DNA of 64,000 nt from Malaya genurostris (Eukaryota; Arthropoda; Insecta; Diptera; Culicidae). The stretch spans positions 8,429,001 through 8,493,000 of the forward strand of contig NC_080571.1 in the NCBI RefSeq assembly GCF_030247185.1, in the 5' to 3' direction. Positions 25,040 through 36,786 of this stretch are shown in pieces. The stretch's first letter is position 1. The number at the start of each line of letters is the position of its first letter. Below the pieces are notes generated by a model, which did not search any database, was not told where the DNA came from, and saw nothing but the letters and a program-made list of their open reading frames with translations. A program made the translations under genes and the position numbers.

Positions 25040-25865
25040 CTGGTTCTTCATTTTTGTGTTTGATTTAACTCTGGTTTAATGCCGTGTTACTGGAAATTTT
25101 GGATTTTGGGTTGGTCACTTTTTCGGGACTTGTTACGAAAACTACATACTGGAATGACCACAGTGGTCCGTTAAAACGGTATAATATGATTCGTACGGTA
25201 ATTGATACCATTTCTCGACGTTTCATGCAATTCTGAGACATTCTCCGATCACATTCACTTAACAAAATCATAACACAAGTATATCAACAGTTGATATGTA
25301 TAACAATTTGTGTTATTTTGAGATATTCAACAAATGAAAACAGTTGAAAGTTAAAACTTATGATAACAATATTATAATAAAATCAGTTATGATGTTTTAT
25401 TTTTATTTGCAAGACTCATGATGAAGTTCATTAATTGAAAAAATGAGGTCTTCCGTTGCTTTATATCGAAATATAATGATCAGAATTTCAAAAAAATAAA
25501 AGTAGAAATCAGATCACTAAATAAATTATTCATTTAATAACTAAAATCATTCAACAATTTTGGATTGAAACGATGCTAAAAGTTAGCTGTGGTATAGTTT
25601 TTCTGTGTTGAATTTGCTATCTAATTTTTTATAGCTATTGTTATAAATTTCTGCTTTCGGAATTCTGTAGTTACATCAAATTCAATAATAATTGTGATAC
25701 AAACGTTCCAAAATCTGTTACGATTTTGTTCCCGCTAGAGTCTTTTTTATTGTGATTTTTGTTATTTTAACTGCTTACCAGCCAAAAACATTTCAAAATT
25801 TGTTACAAAATATTTCTGAAATAAATTACTCCAGTTGTTATAATTTTGTTATTAACATCTGATCG
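25040..25865. repeat. AT-rich probable MITE, boundaries unclear
   Basis: It contains repeated taacaatttgtgtta / gttataattttgttatta blocks and ends in 'taacatctgatcggg', which I recall from dispersed mosquito sequences. The left terminus was not identified. No coding region. Confidence 0.3.
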
Positions 25866-25869
25866 GGTT

Positions 25870-26225
25870 GGCATCAAAAGACGGCACCACTTACCCATAT
25901 CCGATATAGCTCAAATTTAGGGACTTTTTTCCTTTTGATCATTACCGCTTTACGAAATTAGAAATGACACTGAAATATTAGCTCCCTCACACACACGTGC
26001 ACATATGTATGTATGTCCTTTTCTCAATTTTTTATACGCTTTTCGGACCTCGTCGAGCTAAGTCCGGAGCTCCTATCAAAAGTCGGTTTCTCCAGCAATT
26101 CCTTTTACAGGAGGATGGCAAAACGTTGAGTTTTTTAACCAATTCTTTCCCAAGCTTTTACCGAAAAACACTTTCCTTCAGTCGAAGCGGGTCAAAAATT
26201 AACTTGATCCTTGGTTGAAGGTTTT
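25870..26225. repeat. Dispersed repeat fragment (gtcgagctaagtc...atcaaaagtcgg)
   Basis: The order 'cctcgtcgagctaagtc' then 'atcaaaagtcggtttctcc(a/t)gca' then 'ttttac' also appears at 32.5 kb. These pieces belong with the gatggctgaaccgat family. Non-coding. Confidence 0.5.
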
Positions 26226-26284
26226 TGTCTTAGCAAATGTCTTACTTTTCACTGCTTTTTGCCCTTCCGGAATTTTCTTGGAAG

Positions 26285-26441
26285 CTCAATGCATGGGGCG
26301 CTGGTTTTACAAGCCAGTTGTCGTATGTTCGGATCCCGACCTGGAAGGATTCTTAGTGTCAGTAGGATTGTAGTACTAACCATGCAATGATTCTGTACGA
26401 TTTGAATCGGCTTCCACAAAAGGATTTTAATGCCAAGACTT
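26285..26441 (+). repeat. tRNA-derived SINE
   Basis: A pol III-type promoter is visible: an A-box region 'gcatggggcgctgg' and a B box 'gttcggatcc' (26327-26336), spaced as in a tRNA. A tRNA-unrelated body follows (ggattcttagtgtcagtaggattgtagtactaaccatgcaa...gattctgtacga...gaatcggctt). From memory the body resembles the Feilai-type or related SINEs of mosquitoes. No clear 3' tail or target duplication was found. Confidence 0.65.
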
Positions 26442-26444
26442 TCT

Positions 26445-26523
26445 CGAAAAATGAACTATTGCTCTTTCATTTTCACAAGAACTAGTTCTTTTGAACCGTT
26501 CGTGAACGAATTGCCCATCTCTA
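26445..26523. repeat. hAT MITE end fragment
   Basis: The sequence 'agaactagttcttttgaaccgttcgtgaacgaattgcccatctcta' is the complement of the tagagatg(a/g)gcaattcgttc(g/a)cgaacgg terminus of the hAT element at 39842. Only one end is present. Confidence 0.55.
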
Positions 26524-26559
26524 GTACATATCAGCATCGCAACCATTGCTACAATCAAC

Positions 26560-26654
26560 AATTTAGGAATCTAATTGCTCCCCCATTCATCTTATTTGGC
26601 CGATTTGGCTCCTTCGAACTATTATCTGTTTCAAATCCTCAAAATGTTGCTTAA
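26560..26654 (+). pseudogene. Possible mariner transposase fragment
   Basis: The reading PHSSYLADLAPSNYYLFQILK resembles the mariner/SETMAR-type motif HPPYSPDLAPSDYYLF, with the third catalytic-region residue changed (SD to SN). The fragment is cut by the piggyBac-type MITE that begins in the TTAA at 26651. I could not confirm continuation on the other side (27638 on). Confidence 0.45.
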
Positions 26655-27633
26655 CCCTCAGGGTACGGACTGGGTTACCGTAACCCGAGCGAAATTTGAA
26701 AGAACCGCCATACGAAGAGAAGTCGGCGAGGGGGGTCCGGACCAGGGGGGGAAAAAACTTATAGGTACACACTATTAGAGGCCTAAGCGGCAGAGTCAGT
26801 ATCCGCTTTGTGTCCGAGCTAGACACATATAAACATTGTGCTCGGGTGTGGTACACCCAGTCCGTATCGAACGTTACAAAATCCAAAATTTTCAAAAAAA
26901 TTAAGTTTTAATTTTCGTCTTTTTGCCGCTGAGGAATAAAAAGGTAAGTAAGAATACGTACTCTTTACTTAATTTTGTAGATATTAACCTCAAAATAACG
27001 CGTTGTACATGGTGTAAGCGAAGTATTGTAGTAGATCTCAATCACTTGAACGTACGTCTTATATCGAAATCTTTGCTGCTCGTAGTGAATTATAACTCAT
27101 TAAATTTTGTTTCTTGTAATTTTTTGTTAAAGAACACGCATTAAAAACATGGCAACGCGTCGCTTTTTTACGCTCAAAGTAATTAATTTTAACCTTTATC
27201 ATCATAAATCAACGAAACAACGTTTTTTCGCTAACTCGAAAAAACGCGTATTTTCATTTTTCAAAAAAAATATAGTTTTTGGAATAAATCAAAAAACCGT
27301 TATGGACATTTGTAAGAACTACTTTTTACCTTTCAAATGCGAGTTATACAATGTTAATATTTTTTTTTTTAAAGTTACAGCATTTTGAAAAAAAAAACGT
27401 TTTTTACAAAAAAAATTCAAGACCCGTTCACATTTTTCATTATAATTTTTTTTCAATCAGTTAAATGATTAATCTGACAACTCTATTATATTTTTGAGAC
27501 AATTTCACACAAAATAAAAAAAAATTATTCAAATTGACAAAGTACAGCTCGATATACACCCAATCAAAGTCGCCGGGTTAGGCTAACCCTGTTCGTACTG
27601 AACGTAACTTTTTTATAGTCCGTACCCTGAGGG
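26655..27633. mobile_element. piggyBac-type MITE, 979 bp
   Basis: The ends are CCCTCAGGGTACGGACT and its exact complement AGTCCGTACCCTGAGGG. TTAA lies at both boundaries (26651-26654 and 27634-27637). TTAA duplication plus a CCCT-starting TIR is the diagnostic signature of piggyBac. The interior has a GC-rich left part and a long A/T-rich part with no transposase. Confidence 0.9.
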
Positions 27634-27637
27634 TTAA

Positions 27638-28099
27638 CAATACGAACTTATGCTTGCACGAGCTAATCATGTTCCGCGGACGTTCTGGAAAATAATTTCT
27701 CGTATGGGATAGAAAATTTGAATAAGTAGCCTATTCGAAACTAGTATTATAATCCAATAGCCTCGGACCCAGTTGAACATTCATTGCTGCGGACGGTATT
27801 GTACGAGTTTAGTAAATAAGCTGCTCACCTTAACGATTTATTGTGCTTTGATATGTTATGCAATATTCGTGATATTTATCATAATATGTAGAGCTTCAAG
27901 CTTATTTCCAAATTTATTTTCTATATTCCGGCTTCAAAAAATTAATCTTTTACGCATGTTTGAGAATAACAAATCTGGCTACAAATAGGTCATCTAGCCT
28001 ATCACTGAAAAAATGATATTTCAAACATTTTACCGAAATTGAATTCCGCGAAAGTTACCTGATATCCCGGCCATTTGTCCAAATAACTTATGATAGCAC
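27638..28099. other. Non-coding DNA
   Basis: No feature recognised beyond a possible tail of the mariner fragment. Confidence 0.3.
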
Positions 28100-30900
28100 T
28101 AATTTTCATTATTCATAAAATTAGGTGCACCGGGAAAAGAAAATTTATGTGAACTAGCTAGCTAGCAAGCAAAGTGCCGCGTAGTGCCAAAGTCTGCTAA
28201 TGAAAAATCATGTCGAAAATTAATTTCCATTCCGAAACTTCTGACGGCCGACCGACTGCAGCGGGTCAAACCGTAACCGAAGCCCGAAAATGCGGAAAAA
28301 GTTTGGTCCATCGGTCATTGTTCACACCTTGGCAGACTGGCGGCAGACCACTTGGCGACTGGGAGTTGGCCTGATCTCACCATCGTTTGGGGCCCGGGAA
28401 TCAGTCCCGGAGGACAATCGGTGCGTTTGTGTTCTTTTTTTGTTACTATTATTTTTTGTTGTTGGTACATCAGCTTTTGCCGCCTCGTTGCGCTTGCAAG
28501 TATTAAAACAAATTAATGTTGATTTTCGAATCCATTTCACTAATTGAGCACAACCGCAATTGAATCGAAAGGTGTAAAATTTTATTTTGATGTTTTTTGT
28601 TGCGACTGGCAGGAGTCTGGTCGGCCATGATTGGAGAAATGCTCTTGCTGCTGCTGACATCGGAAGAGTTTTAATAGCTTCTATCGTGTGGGGAGTATCG
28701 AAAAACTGATGGAATGGGCTAATGGCTGGCGAATCTGTTGCTCCGACTAAGACGGGCCGGGCCGCCTGAAATCGACGTCGTACGAACGATTATCACTTGT
28801 TCTAGCCGTAGCTGTTGATGGCTGACATAGAAGCTGTGTGGAAGGTTCGAAACGATTTTATGGCAGTTTTGTTGAGAGGATGTCGTCCTGATTCGATGTA
28901 CGGCAATTAAGGGGTACAACAAACTGCTAGAGCTACCATTCAGTGACAACTATTTGCACGGCAAACACAACACACGGGTCGGAGACATGGGTTTTTATTG
29001 ATACTCATTAGTGAAACTCAGTGAGCCAAAGCGAATCGCAATGTATGCTTTCGGTTCCATTAGACAGGAGCAGGAACAGTGTATGTTAATGCTGATAAAC
29101 CTTTGTATTCAGGTATTCGTTCACAAATTAAGTATTCAATAACGAGTTCTTCAAAACCAATTCCACATCAACTGTTTTGGTTTGGCATTTAAAGCCGCTC
29201 AAAGAGTATGAAAAATAGATTCGGAATCGGCTTGTTTTTACATTAGTCAAAATTGACTTTGTTCAACCTCACGGAAAAACTCTTCTCATTCATCACGGTC
29301 AATGAATGAACGAACGAAAAGTCATTCACCTAGTAAAACCACAAACCGATTCAGAATCACACCACATTTGGCAAGTCATCGCACCAATCCATCGACCAGG
29401 CTCGTCCCGAATGATGAATGATCCTCGGTCGGAAACCGAAACCGAAATTTCTCCAATAAGTCAATTAAGGCCTGTCCGTACACAAATTCCTTCTAAATCC
29501 CGCTTGCGGCTTTGGGACCACGTTTTTCTGCCGCCTCGCTCCGAGGGTCACTCGTTTGACTCGTTCGCTCTAGTCGGAAAACGTAAAAGATTAACAAGAC
29601 AAATAGCAGTTGTCCGTTGCGCGTTTGGAACTGGAAATCGATCCCGGCCACGGTTCATTACACGCGCTTAATCAATTTCCATTCATTCAATTACCGAGCA
29701 CCCGCGAGTCAGTTAGTACAAAGCAGCCCATGGCTTACGGGGGGGTTCATTCTGAAACGTGACTATTTAACACTTTATTTTCATGCTCCATTACCGAAGA
29801 AATGCGATTCAAGTTGTTTGGGTGAGAGAATTTTTCAGACTTTCAACATTCCACTGGCATCGCAGAAGCAGGCGAGGAGCTTCCGTTCGGCCGAAAAACG
29901 AAGGTGACGAATGATTGATTGATTTCGGTAGAACTCACTGCTCACATTGTTTGGATCTTGATGGGCGACGGAACACGGTCTTACAAGAACTGATAGTATT
30001 TTGTATTCGTTACTGGAAAAGTTTGCTGATCCCCGCCGACGATTCGGTTAAGCCGCCGGAAGTGCAAAAATCACTGTCAGTATCACATTTTCCACGTGAC
30101 GTATGTGAATGTTTTTCCTTAAGTGATTCCGATGTCAAATTTTTCGGGACTTGAGCGTTATGTCTGGTACGCAGCGAAGAATGTTGATTGACAGATGATT
30201 TGTGTCAATCTTGTGAACAATTCAGCGCCTATAGGAGTGAATCCAATTGCCAATTTACGGCTGGCATAAACACCTTATAAGACCTGTTATATTGAATTTA
30301 TCTTCGTTTACTGTTATCATTAGTTGTGTATTTAGACTTATCAGGAGTTGTGTATTTAGACTAATTTTTTACTATTTGATGGTGGTACGAATCAGTTTGA
30401 GGTAAGCTGAAAATTTTAATGTAGAACCAAGTGTTACACGAGAGTGGACACAAGGCTCAGGGCTTTATTTTCCGCCGAAACTACCACTGTCTGAAATACG
30501 CCTCGATATTCTGTGTTTGCAATATATTTAAAACGAAGGATGCCCATTCTTATACTTTTCCAGGTACAATTCGATTCTTAGGACCGTTTTAGGACCATTC
30601 TGATTCGAATTGGGAATAAAAGTTGAACCACTTAATATCTGGATGTACTACTTATTTTTAAAGTGCTCAATTGAAATCGAATGTGAAACACGCTGACGAT
30701 CTCACTACTGCAGCAAACTTTACACTCTGACACACACAACGTACGGTGACGTACTGAACCGGCAGCCTTCAGTTCCTCAATCGATTGTCTTCAAATCAAT
30801 CAATGGTTCAAGATAATAGATGAAAGACAAAGTAGAGAGCTAAAATAGCATTTACAGAACATACATAAATTAATAGTCTCCTCCTTCAGTTTTCATTTCT
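28100..30900. other. Repeat-poor block, no gene recognised
   Basis: GC-richer single-copy-looking DNA with several 60-120 codon frames on both strands. None has a known domain, a clear signal or a start context supporting it. Nothing here resembles the repeat families of this window. Likely intronic or intergenic host DNA. Confidence 0.35.
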
Positions 30901-31267
30901 AATAATTTCCTTTATTTCTAATTCTATTCATTCGAACTCGCTCACTACCAACAGCGAAGACAATAAAGCAGCTAGACTACTTGGCATTTGAAACCTAGTG
31001 AGCAAAACTTCAAATGACTAAGTACGATTATTCAACTGACGATGGATTCTGGAAGCTTCACTTGAAAATGGTAGCAAAAATCAAATGAATTTGTATCGAT
31101 ATGCTGACGGTCAGTGGTCATAAATTTTCTTTTTCATCTGATATAATTCGATTGAAAATGGGATTTTACCGGACATGGAGCTCATTGTGATTTCTTCTGA
31201 TGGTATTTTGGGAGTAGATAGTTTGGGATACTCTTTTGTACCAAAAGTGAAACCAGTTTTCTACACT

Positions 31268-31486
31268 TTTAGGGGTTAGCCAAATTTTGTGCTAGGGCAC
31301 ATAACCTTTTTCATTATTTTTACGTTTCGTCTTTGACTCATCACTGCAGAGCAGTTCAAATTGAACTGCTTAGTGCTAAACTCGGCAGTTCAATTTGAAC
31401 TGCTAAGCACTGAAGAGTCAAAGACGAAACTTAAAAATAATGAAAAAGGCTATATGCCCTAGCACAAAATTTGGCTAACCCCTAAA
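31268..31486. mobile_element. 219-bp hairpin MITE
   Basis: The two halves are near-perfect inverted copies (~107 bp each): tttaggggttagccaaattttgtgctagggca... is matched by its complement at the right end. The inner part contains gttcaaattgaactgc palindromes and 'cgtttcgtctttgactcatca'. The same inner motifs recur at 31600-31680, 31782-31872, 51170-51246 and next to the satellite at 59485. No coding potential. Confidence 0.85.
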
Positions 31487-31559
31487 TGACCAAACCTGCA
31501 TCGGCCAGAAATAGTCGAAAACACGTTTTCGTTCGGCACGTCAGAAAAGACATTGCACT

Positions 31560-31880
31560 GCGTTGCAAAACAAAAAGTGTTCTGTAAGTAGCAGAAACTT
31601 TACGTCTTCTTAGCGGTTCAAATTGAACTGCCGAGTTTAGCACTAAGCAGTTTTCTACGTTTCTCGTCGTTTTAAGTTATGGTACAAATTATCAACACTT
31701 ATTACCTTATAATACTAGAATCTGAAGACGGGTCCGGATACAATTTGAGTTCTACAAACTGTGATAATTTTTTTTTTTACGTTTTGCTTTTAGCTCATCA
31801 GTGCGTCAGCAGTTTATGTTGAACTGCTAACGCCACCTAACGGTTCAACATAAACCGCTGAGCAGACGTAAACTTGTTAA
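31560..31880. repeat. Two diverged hairpin relatives
   Basis: 'cggttcaaattgaactgccgagtttagcac' near 31615 repeats the core of the 31.3-kb hairpin. A separate small palindrome near 31795-31870 pairs 'cagcagtttatgttgaactgctaac' with 'ggttcaacataaaccgctg'. These are sibling subfamilies of one hairpin family. Confidence 0.65.
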
Positions 31881-32066
31881 CCAATTTTAAGAAAATCGAA
31901 TATTTTTACTTGAACACTTATGTCAAAATACTTTTGAATTAACATTATTCCCCTTGTAGTTCCGAAACCAGAAACGGATCCAGATAATTATCAGAAATTT
32001 TGTATGAGATCAGACGAACTTCCTTTGAATCTAAATTGGTCTGAGATTTGAGATCGCATATTTTTT

Positions 32067-32321
32067 AATGCTTAGCAGTTCATCAGACTCGATCTTCTCC
32101 GATTTGGATGAAACTTTGCATATGGCTTCATTATGGCAAACCATAAGTTTTGAACCGATAGAGAGGTCAATCCGACTCACGACTGATTTTTATAAAGGGC
32201 GTATGTATTTTTGCATTTCAGAAAAGTTGCCTTTTTCAAATCGTTGTAACTCGGAAATCGTTAATTGTACAAAAATGGCGTTCAGAAAGAAGTTGTAGGG
32301 AATCAATTGGGCACTCTAAAA
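32067..32321 (+). repeat. Solo left arm of the long-TIR element, copy 3
   Basis: It begins aatgcttagcagttcatcag and runs through 'gatgaaactttgca', 'ttttgaaccgat', 'gggcgtatgtatttttgcat' and 'gaagttgtagggaatcaat', closely matching the outer arm at 36787. It stops after 'ggcactctaaaata'. Only one arm remains. Confidence 0.85.
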
Positions 32322-32454
32322 TAAATGTACACTTGTCGGTTGCGTCACTTTTACGATTATATCTACGGAAACAGAGCTGGCAGCCATTTGATCTTCGAAC
32401 TTAATCCACAATTCAATAGTAACTTTGAAACTAACCTAAAATGAAAAAAAAATT

Positions 32455-32605
32455 ATTGATCCTCTGAGAAAAGTGAGACAATTTCACAGACAATTTCCGA
32501 TCGCGTCGAGCTGAGTCGAATAGTATATAACACTATGGATTCGATCAAAAGTCGGTTTCTCCTGCAGCTCTTTTACCTTTCTATAGAGAAAGGCAAAAAC
32601 CTATC
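32455..32605. repeat. Dispersed repeat fragment
   Basis: 'gcgtcgagctgagtcgaatagtatataacactatgg' and 'atcaaaagtcggtttctcc' match the block order at 25.9-26.2 kb. Short, non-coding. Confidence 0.55.
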
Positions 32606-33273
32606 TTGCATATTATGTCCCTGAAACATTTACTGTTATATTGACTAGCATTTTTTCGAAAACGGAGAATTTAGAGCTAATACAATTTACAAGAATTTGC
32701 AAAACTAAGTTGTTTTTGAATGAATAATAGTCATTTTAATACTATAATAAAATTTTATGGATCAGGAAGCAAAAATTTCCATTTAACTTCCCTGTTTCAA
32801 TGTCTCGAGAACGTTTGCTTCTAAGAGAAGAGTCACTCTAAGTTCATTCGCTCTTTCACTCATTGATTTATTCAAGCCTTCTCTCATTAATTTACTCACT
32901 CATTCATTTCGTTTCTTCATTCGTTCATTCGCTCATTGATTTATACACTCATTCATTCAAACCTGTGCCAATTGAATACGATACGAAAAGAAGAAAAGCT
33001 ATTCCGTGCTTTTTTGAGCGAGAGCTGGTGCCACGATCAGCTTAAGAAGACCTTTTTACTTCTCCAATAAACAAATCAATCAATATTACTTTTAACACTT
33101 AATTAATATGATGTTATTTTAGCCCCTAAAAAAAAGTCTTACAATCAACGGTGCAGTTTAATAGGTTTATTGCCTTCTTGTCTGGTATAAAAATCATTAC
33201 ATATGATAACATCAGCTTGATAGAATCGCGTTCTTCTTTGTTTTGTTTTGTAAAAAACTTTTTTTCCTAACTG
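32606..33273. other. Non-coding DNA with degenerate (TCAT)n
   Basis: A degenerate ttcattcgctcattgattta-type run occupies about 32840-32960. Nothing else recognised before the mariner terminus. Confidence 0.45.
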
Positions 33274-33450
33274 TAACAGTTCGGCTGAAAAGTTCGTATC
33301 GTTTAATAGAAACACACATTTTTTGCCAAAATTCGTTTTTATTATTCAACATAATTGCCATCAGAGGCGATACAGCGATTATAGCGATCTTCCAACTTTT
33401 CGATACCATTTTTGTAGTACGATTTGTCCTTTGCCCCAAAATAGACCTCA

Positions 33451-36021
33451 CACGAAACGACCGAAATTAGCTCTGCGCCTAATTCGTATTACTGTTTTTG
33501 AATTAGTTGATTTTAACAACAAAATTTCCAAAATAACTATAAAATTAGTTAAAATTTAGAATTTACTGTGCTGAAAAAAACTCTTATTTTCAGAGAATGT
33601 GTTTAGTTGGCGAATATTCTGGACACAAACCAGAAATATTTTGATCCAACACGAAATTCTCATTGACAACTAATTTCGTTATTAAAATCAGAAACTTTGA
33701 TTCTATTTATCTATCACCGTCATTACTGAAGGACAGTAGTGTCAAAGCAAAACAATCCATTTAAAAGCTAAAAGGGACAGTCTTGTTGAAACTGCTCGCA
33801 AATTGTTTAGATGTTTTTCGCATGTGTTACGATATATCCCTATATAAATTTCTAAACCGATATGTAAAAATGACGTAAACTGTTAGTGGAAAGTGTATTT
33901 ATTCAGAATTTGTGCGCAGTTGAAGCGATTGTGGGTAATAATGTTTTTACGGGAAACAGTGAAGTGAGTTTCGAATGTTGCACTCTAATTGTATACGTCA
34001 AATGATGTTTTTTTGTATCTTCTCATTCCGGGCTACGCCGTCCGGTGTACTACTTACTACTTCCGAGTGCTCAAAGTTTTCAGTGAGAGAGTCGATTTCG
34101 CGAAGTCGAATGAAGAAAACAGCGATTTAGAAGTAAAATTTATCAAAAATAAGTTTATGTTTCGCTTATGTCTTTTTCTCCAATACAACATCGTAAAATA
34201 CCTGCAAATATAGAAAAGATAACCGCGACTGAAATTTTTTTCGGTAGTAGTGTGCCATCTAGTGGCTACCCAAGTAGCAATCCGCAACTAGTTCTAATAC
34301 GACAAAGTCCAAACTATGTTGCAACAAGAGCACGAATATGTGTTTTATGTTATACTGGTTAAAACATGGTGACAGCAATGTTTCATCATAACAAAAACTA
34401 GTTACGAAACAGTTATTTAGGTTTCCAATCATAACATCTTTGTGTCATATTGAATTAAATATAATTCATAAGCTATCGTTACTTAATCCAAACATATTTC
34501 TTATCACAACAATGCTTCTAGCCACTAGTTAAAAATAAGTTTATTTGACTTCAATAGTAGCAACCCATAACTAGTTTTGATACCACTTAACCCAACTGTG
34601 TTGCAATAAGAACACGAACATGTTTTTTATGTTATACTGGGTAAAACAAGGTGACAGCAGTGTTTCTTTATAACGTAAACATTAAACTAACTATCATTTG
34701 TAAGTTATCGTTACTTGATTCTAACATATCTTTAATCACATCTATGTTTTTAGCTACTAGTTGAAAAAAGGTTTATTTTCCGTTGCGAAACCATTATAAA
34801 TACGTTAACATATATATGAATCGTTACTGTGAATTGACATAGCAATAACTTAGATATTATAAGATTATAACATATAATTTCTTCATTAATTCAGATAGTT
34901 ATCGGTAAGTTTTCCCAACGTTATGATAACTAAAATGCAAACAAAACAACCTTTGTTGGCTTGAATATGGCGAACACAATATGGAGTCTCAAGAAGTGTA
35001 TGAAACGTAAATAAAACCAGGATATTACTGTTTTCAAAACTACTTTTTGCCGAAAGTAGTGAAAGGCAGAATAGTCATTTTTGTTCTATTCACTGTCATA
35101 AACACGAAGAAAATAATATAGGGATTGAACATCGATTGTGATAATATTATAGTTCTCATGATATATGAGTTTAAAATGATGAGAAATCACTCTACTTGGA
35201 ATAATTTTGAGCATTCTGAACATAGGGTTATTTTGTTGTTTATTTTTATATCTTTATATACAGATTTTGATTAAAGGCGCATAAAAAACAGTTAAGTAAA
35301 ATTGAATTCCGCTCGACAGTTTTTGGATCGTTATGAAATTTGTACCTTGTATCAAGTGTGTGACTTAAAGTACTCTTCTGCTTTTTTATTGATGATAGAA
35401 AAGTATTCTGGATTCATTCAATGTTTATAATGTCGATGGTGACTAAGTTTCAACTAGTTTACTTGGAAACAAGTTATTTTCAAGTTATGGAAAGATAAGT
35501 TATTTCAGTATGGCATTCCAACGTAACCACAACTTATTTTTAGCTGACTTAGCAACTAATAGAAATTGCGCTTTTTGAGTTACGCTAGTGGTTAGATGTT
35601 AGTAACAATCACTCAAATTTCTGGTTGCAAACTAGTCACAAATAAGTTAGCGTAACAAAAATTGTTACTTGGGTAGTAGTCATTACGGTGTTGACGAGCG
35701 CCATATAGCTGCTAATTGCAAAAACCAATTCAACCATTTATGTTGGTTGAAAACAACGTTTTATTTCTCTAATTCAACTAAAAAATTAGTTGAATGGATA
35801 TGAAGCGTGCCTTAGCTAAGAAATGACAGCACGTTTAATTGGTGAATTCAACTAAAAAAAATAGCCATTTCAACAAATATTTTATTATTATTAAGAGAAT
35901 CAGAATTAAAAAATCTAAATTAGCAAAAATAAGATTTTTTTAGTTGTCTCAAAAAATAACTAACTAAAATCAGAAAATCAACTAATTTTTTCGCCAAAAT
36001 GCTAATTTCGGTCTTTCCGTG
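33451..36021. mobile_element. CACGG-ended MITE, copy 2, inside mariner
   Basis: It starts CACGAAACGACCGAAAT and ends ATTTCGGTCTTTCCGTG, in reverse orientation to copy 1 at 1121-2370. Both copies share the outer and inner sequence closely (e.g. cgcctaattcgtattactgttt, acgccgtccgg). The duplicated target here is CA (33449-33450 and 36022-36023) rather than TA. The uninterrupted sequence of the mariner at 47.2 kb (ttcagtttca) supports CA as the original site. It is itself split by the element at 34269-35673. Confidence 0.88.
34269..35673. mobile_element. CCCAAGTA-ended TA-type element, 1405 bp
   Basis: It starts CCCAAGTAGCAAT and ends ATTGTTACTTGGG, flanked by TA (34267-34268 and 35674-35675). 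Copy 1 of the surrounding MITE preserves the empty site (complement ggctagtag), proving insertion. The interior carries a ~120-bp direct repeat (34277-34395 and 34557-34676) and many taagtt/aactagt motifs. No transposase is present, so it is non-autonomous. Confidence 0.9.
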
Positions 36022-36786
36022 CAGTTTCAGCGATTACCTCTTCATTGCTTCTATATTTTTTACCAGCGAGCATTCTCTTGAGGTCACTGGGGGCCAAATC
36101 TGGAGAATACGGTGGATGAGGGAGCAATTCGAAGCCCAATTCGTTCAATTTCAGCATGGTTTTTCGTTGTTGTTTTTGATCGATTGTGAGCTCACGCGGC
36201 ACCCATCTTTGCACAAAGCTTTCTCATATCCAAATATTCGTGAATAAAATGTCCAACACGTTCCTTTGATATCTTTAGGGTGTCAGCTATCTCGATCAAC
36301 TTCACTTTACGGTCATTGAAAATCATTTTGTGGATTTTTTTCACGTTTTCATCGGTAACAGCCTTTTTTGGACGTCCACTGCGTTCATTGGCTTCGGTGC
36401 TCATATGACCAGTACGAAATTTTGCAAACCACTTACGAATTGTTGCTTCGCCCGGTGCAGAGTCTGGATAACACTCATCAAGCCATTTTTTGGTATCGGC
36501 GGCACTTTTTTCATCAAAAAGTAGTGTTTCATCAACACACGAAATTCCTTTTTTTCCATTTTTTTCACAATAACAAAAGTAGCTTCACTCAAAATGCAAT
36601 ATCTCACAAACTAATAATCAGACAGCTGTCAAATTTATACACGTATCTTTTGAAGGTTGGTACTAACTGAAAATGGTATGGATTTAATTCTAGTGGCGCC
36701 CTCTCATAGAAACGATACGAACTTTTCAGCCGATCTGTTATGTATGAATCTTCGTTTTTGTGAACCTTTTGGTGCGAGAAATGATA

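Larger units (their letters stand above)
33342..36560 (-). pseudogene. Mariner transposase, internally deleted and interrupted
   Basis: Reading from the right: MEKKEFRVLMKHYF, a helix-turn-helix part (ERSGRPKKAVTDENV, KIHKMIFNDRKVKLIEIA, DLMRKLC-type region), then KWVPRELTIDQKQQR joined directly to KTMLKLNELGFELLPHPP YSPDLAPSD. The join skips roughly 130 residues that hold the first two catalytic aspartates. After SNEEVIAET the frame is broken by the MITE nest and resumes precisely as EVYFGAKDKSYYKNGIEKLE...NYVE-stop (stop at 33342-33344). At least two frameshifts also occur. It cannot be active. Confidence 0.9.
33276..36738 (-). mobile_element. Mariner element carrying two nested insertions
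   Basis: The terminal inverted repeats are ACAGTTCGGCTGAAAAGTTC at the left and the complement of ACAGATCGGCTGAAAAGTTC at the right, continuing GTATCGTTT, flanked by TA (33274-33275 and 36739-36740). Removing the 33451-36021 insertion leaves a mariner of about 890 bp, against ~1.3 kb for a full-length one. It is therefore an internally deleted, non-autonomous copy. The orientation is set by the transposase on the minus strand. Confidence 0.93.

Noticed and set aside
26285..26360. Functional tRNA gene
   Set aside because: The tRNA-like head lacks a proper cloverleaf and is joined to a SINE body.
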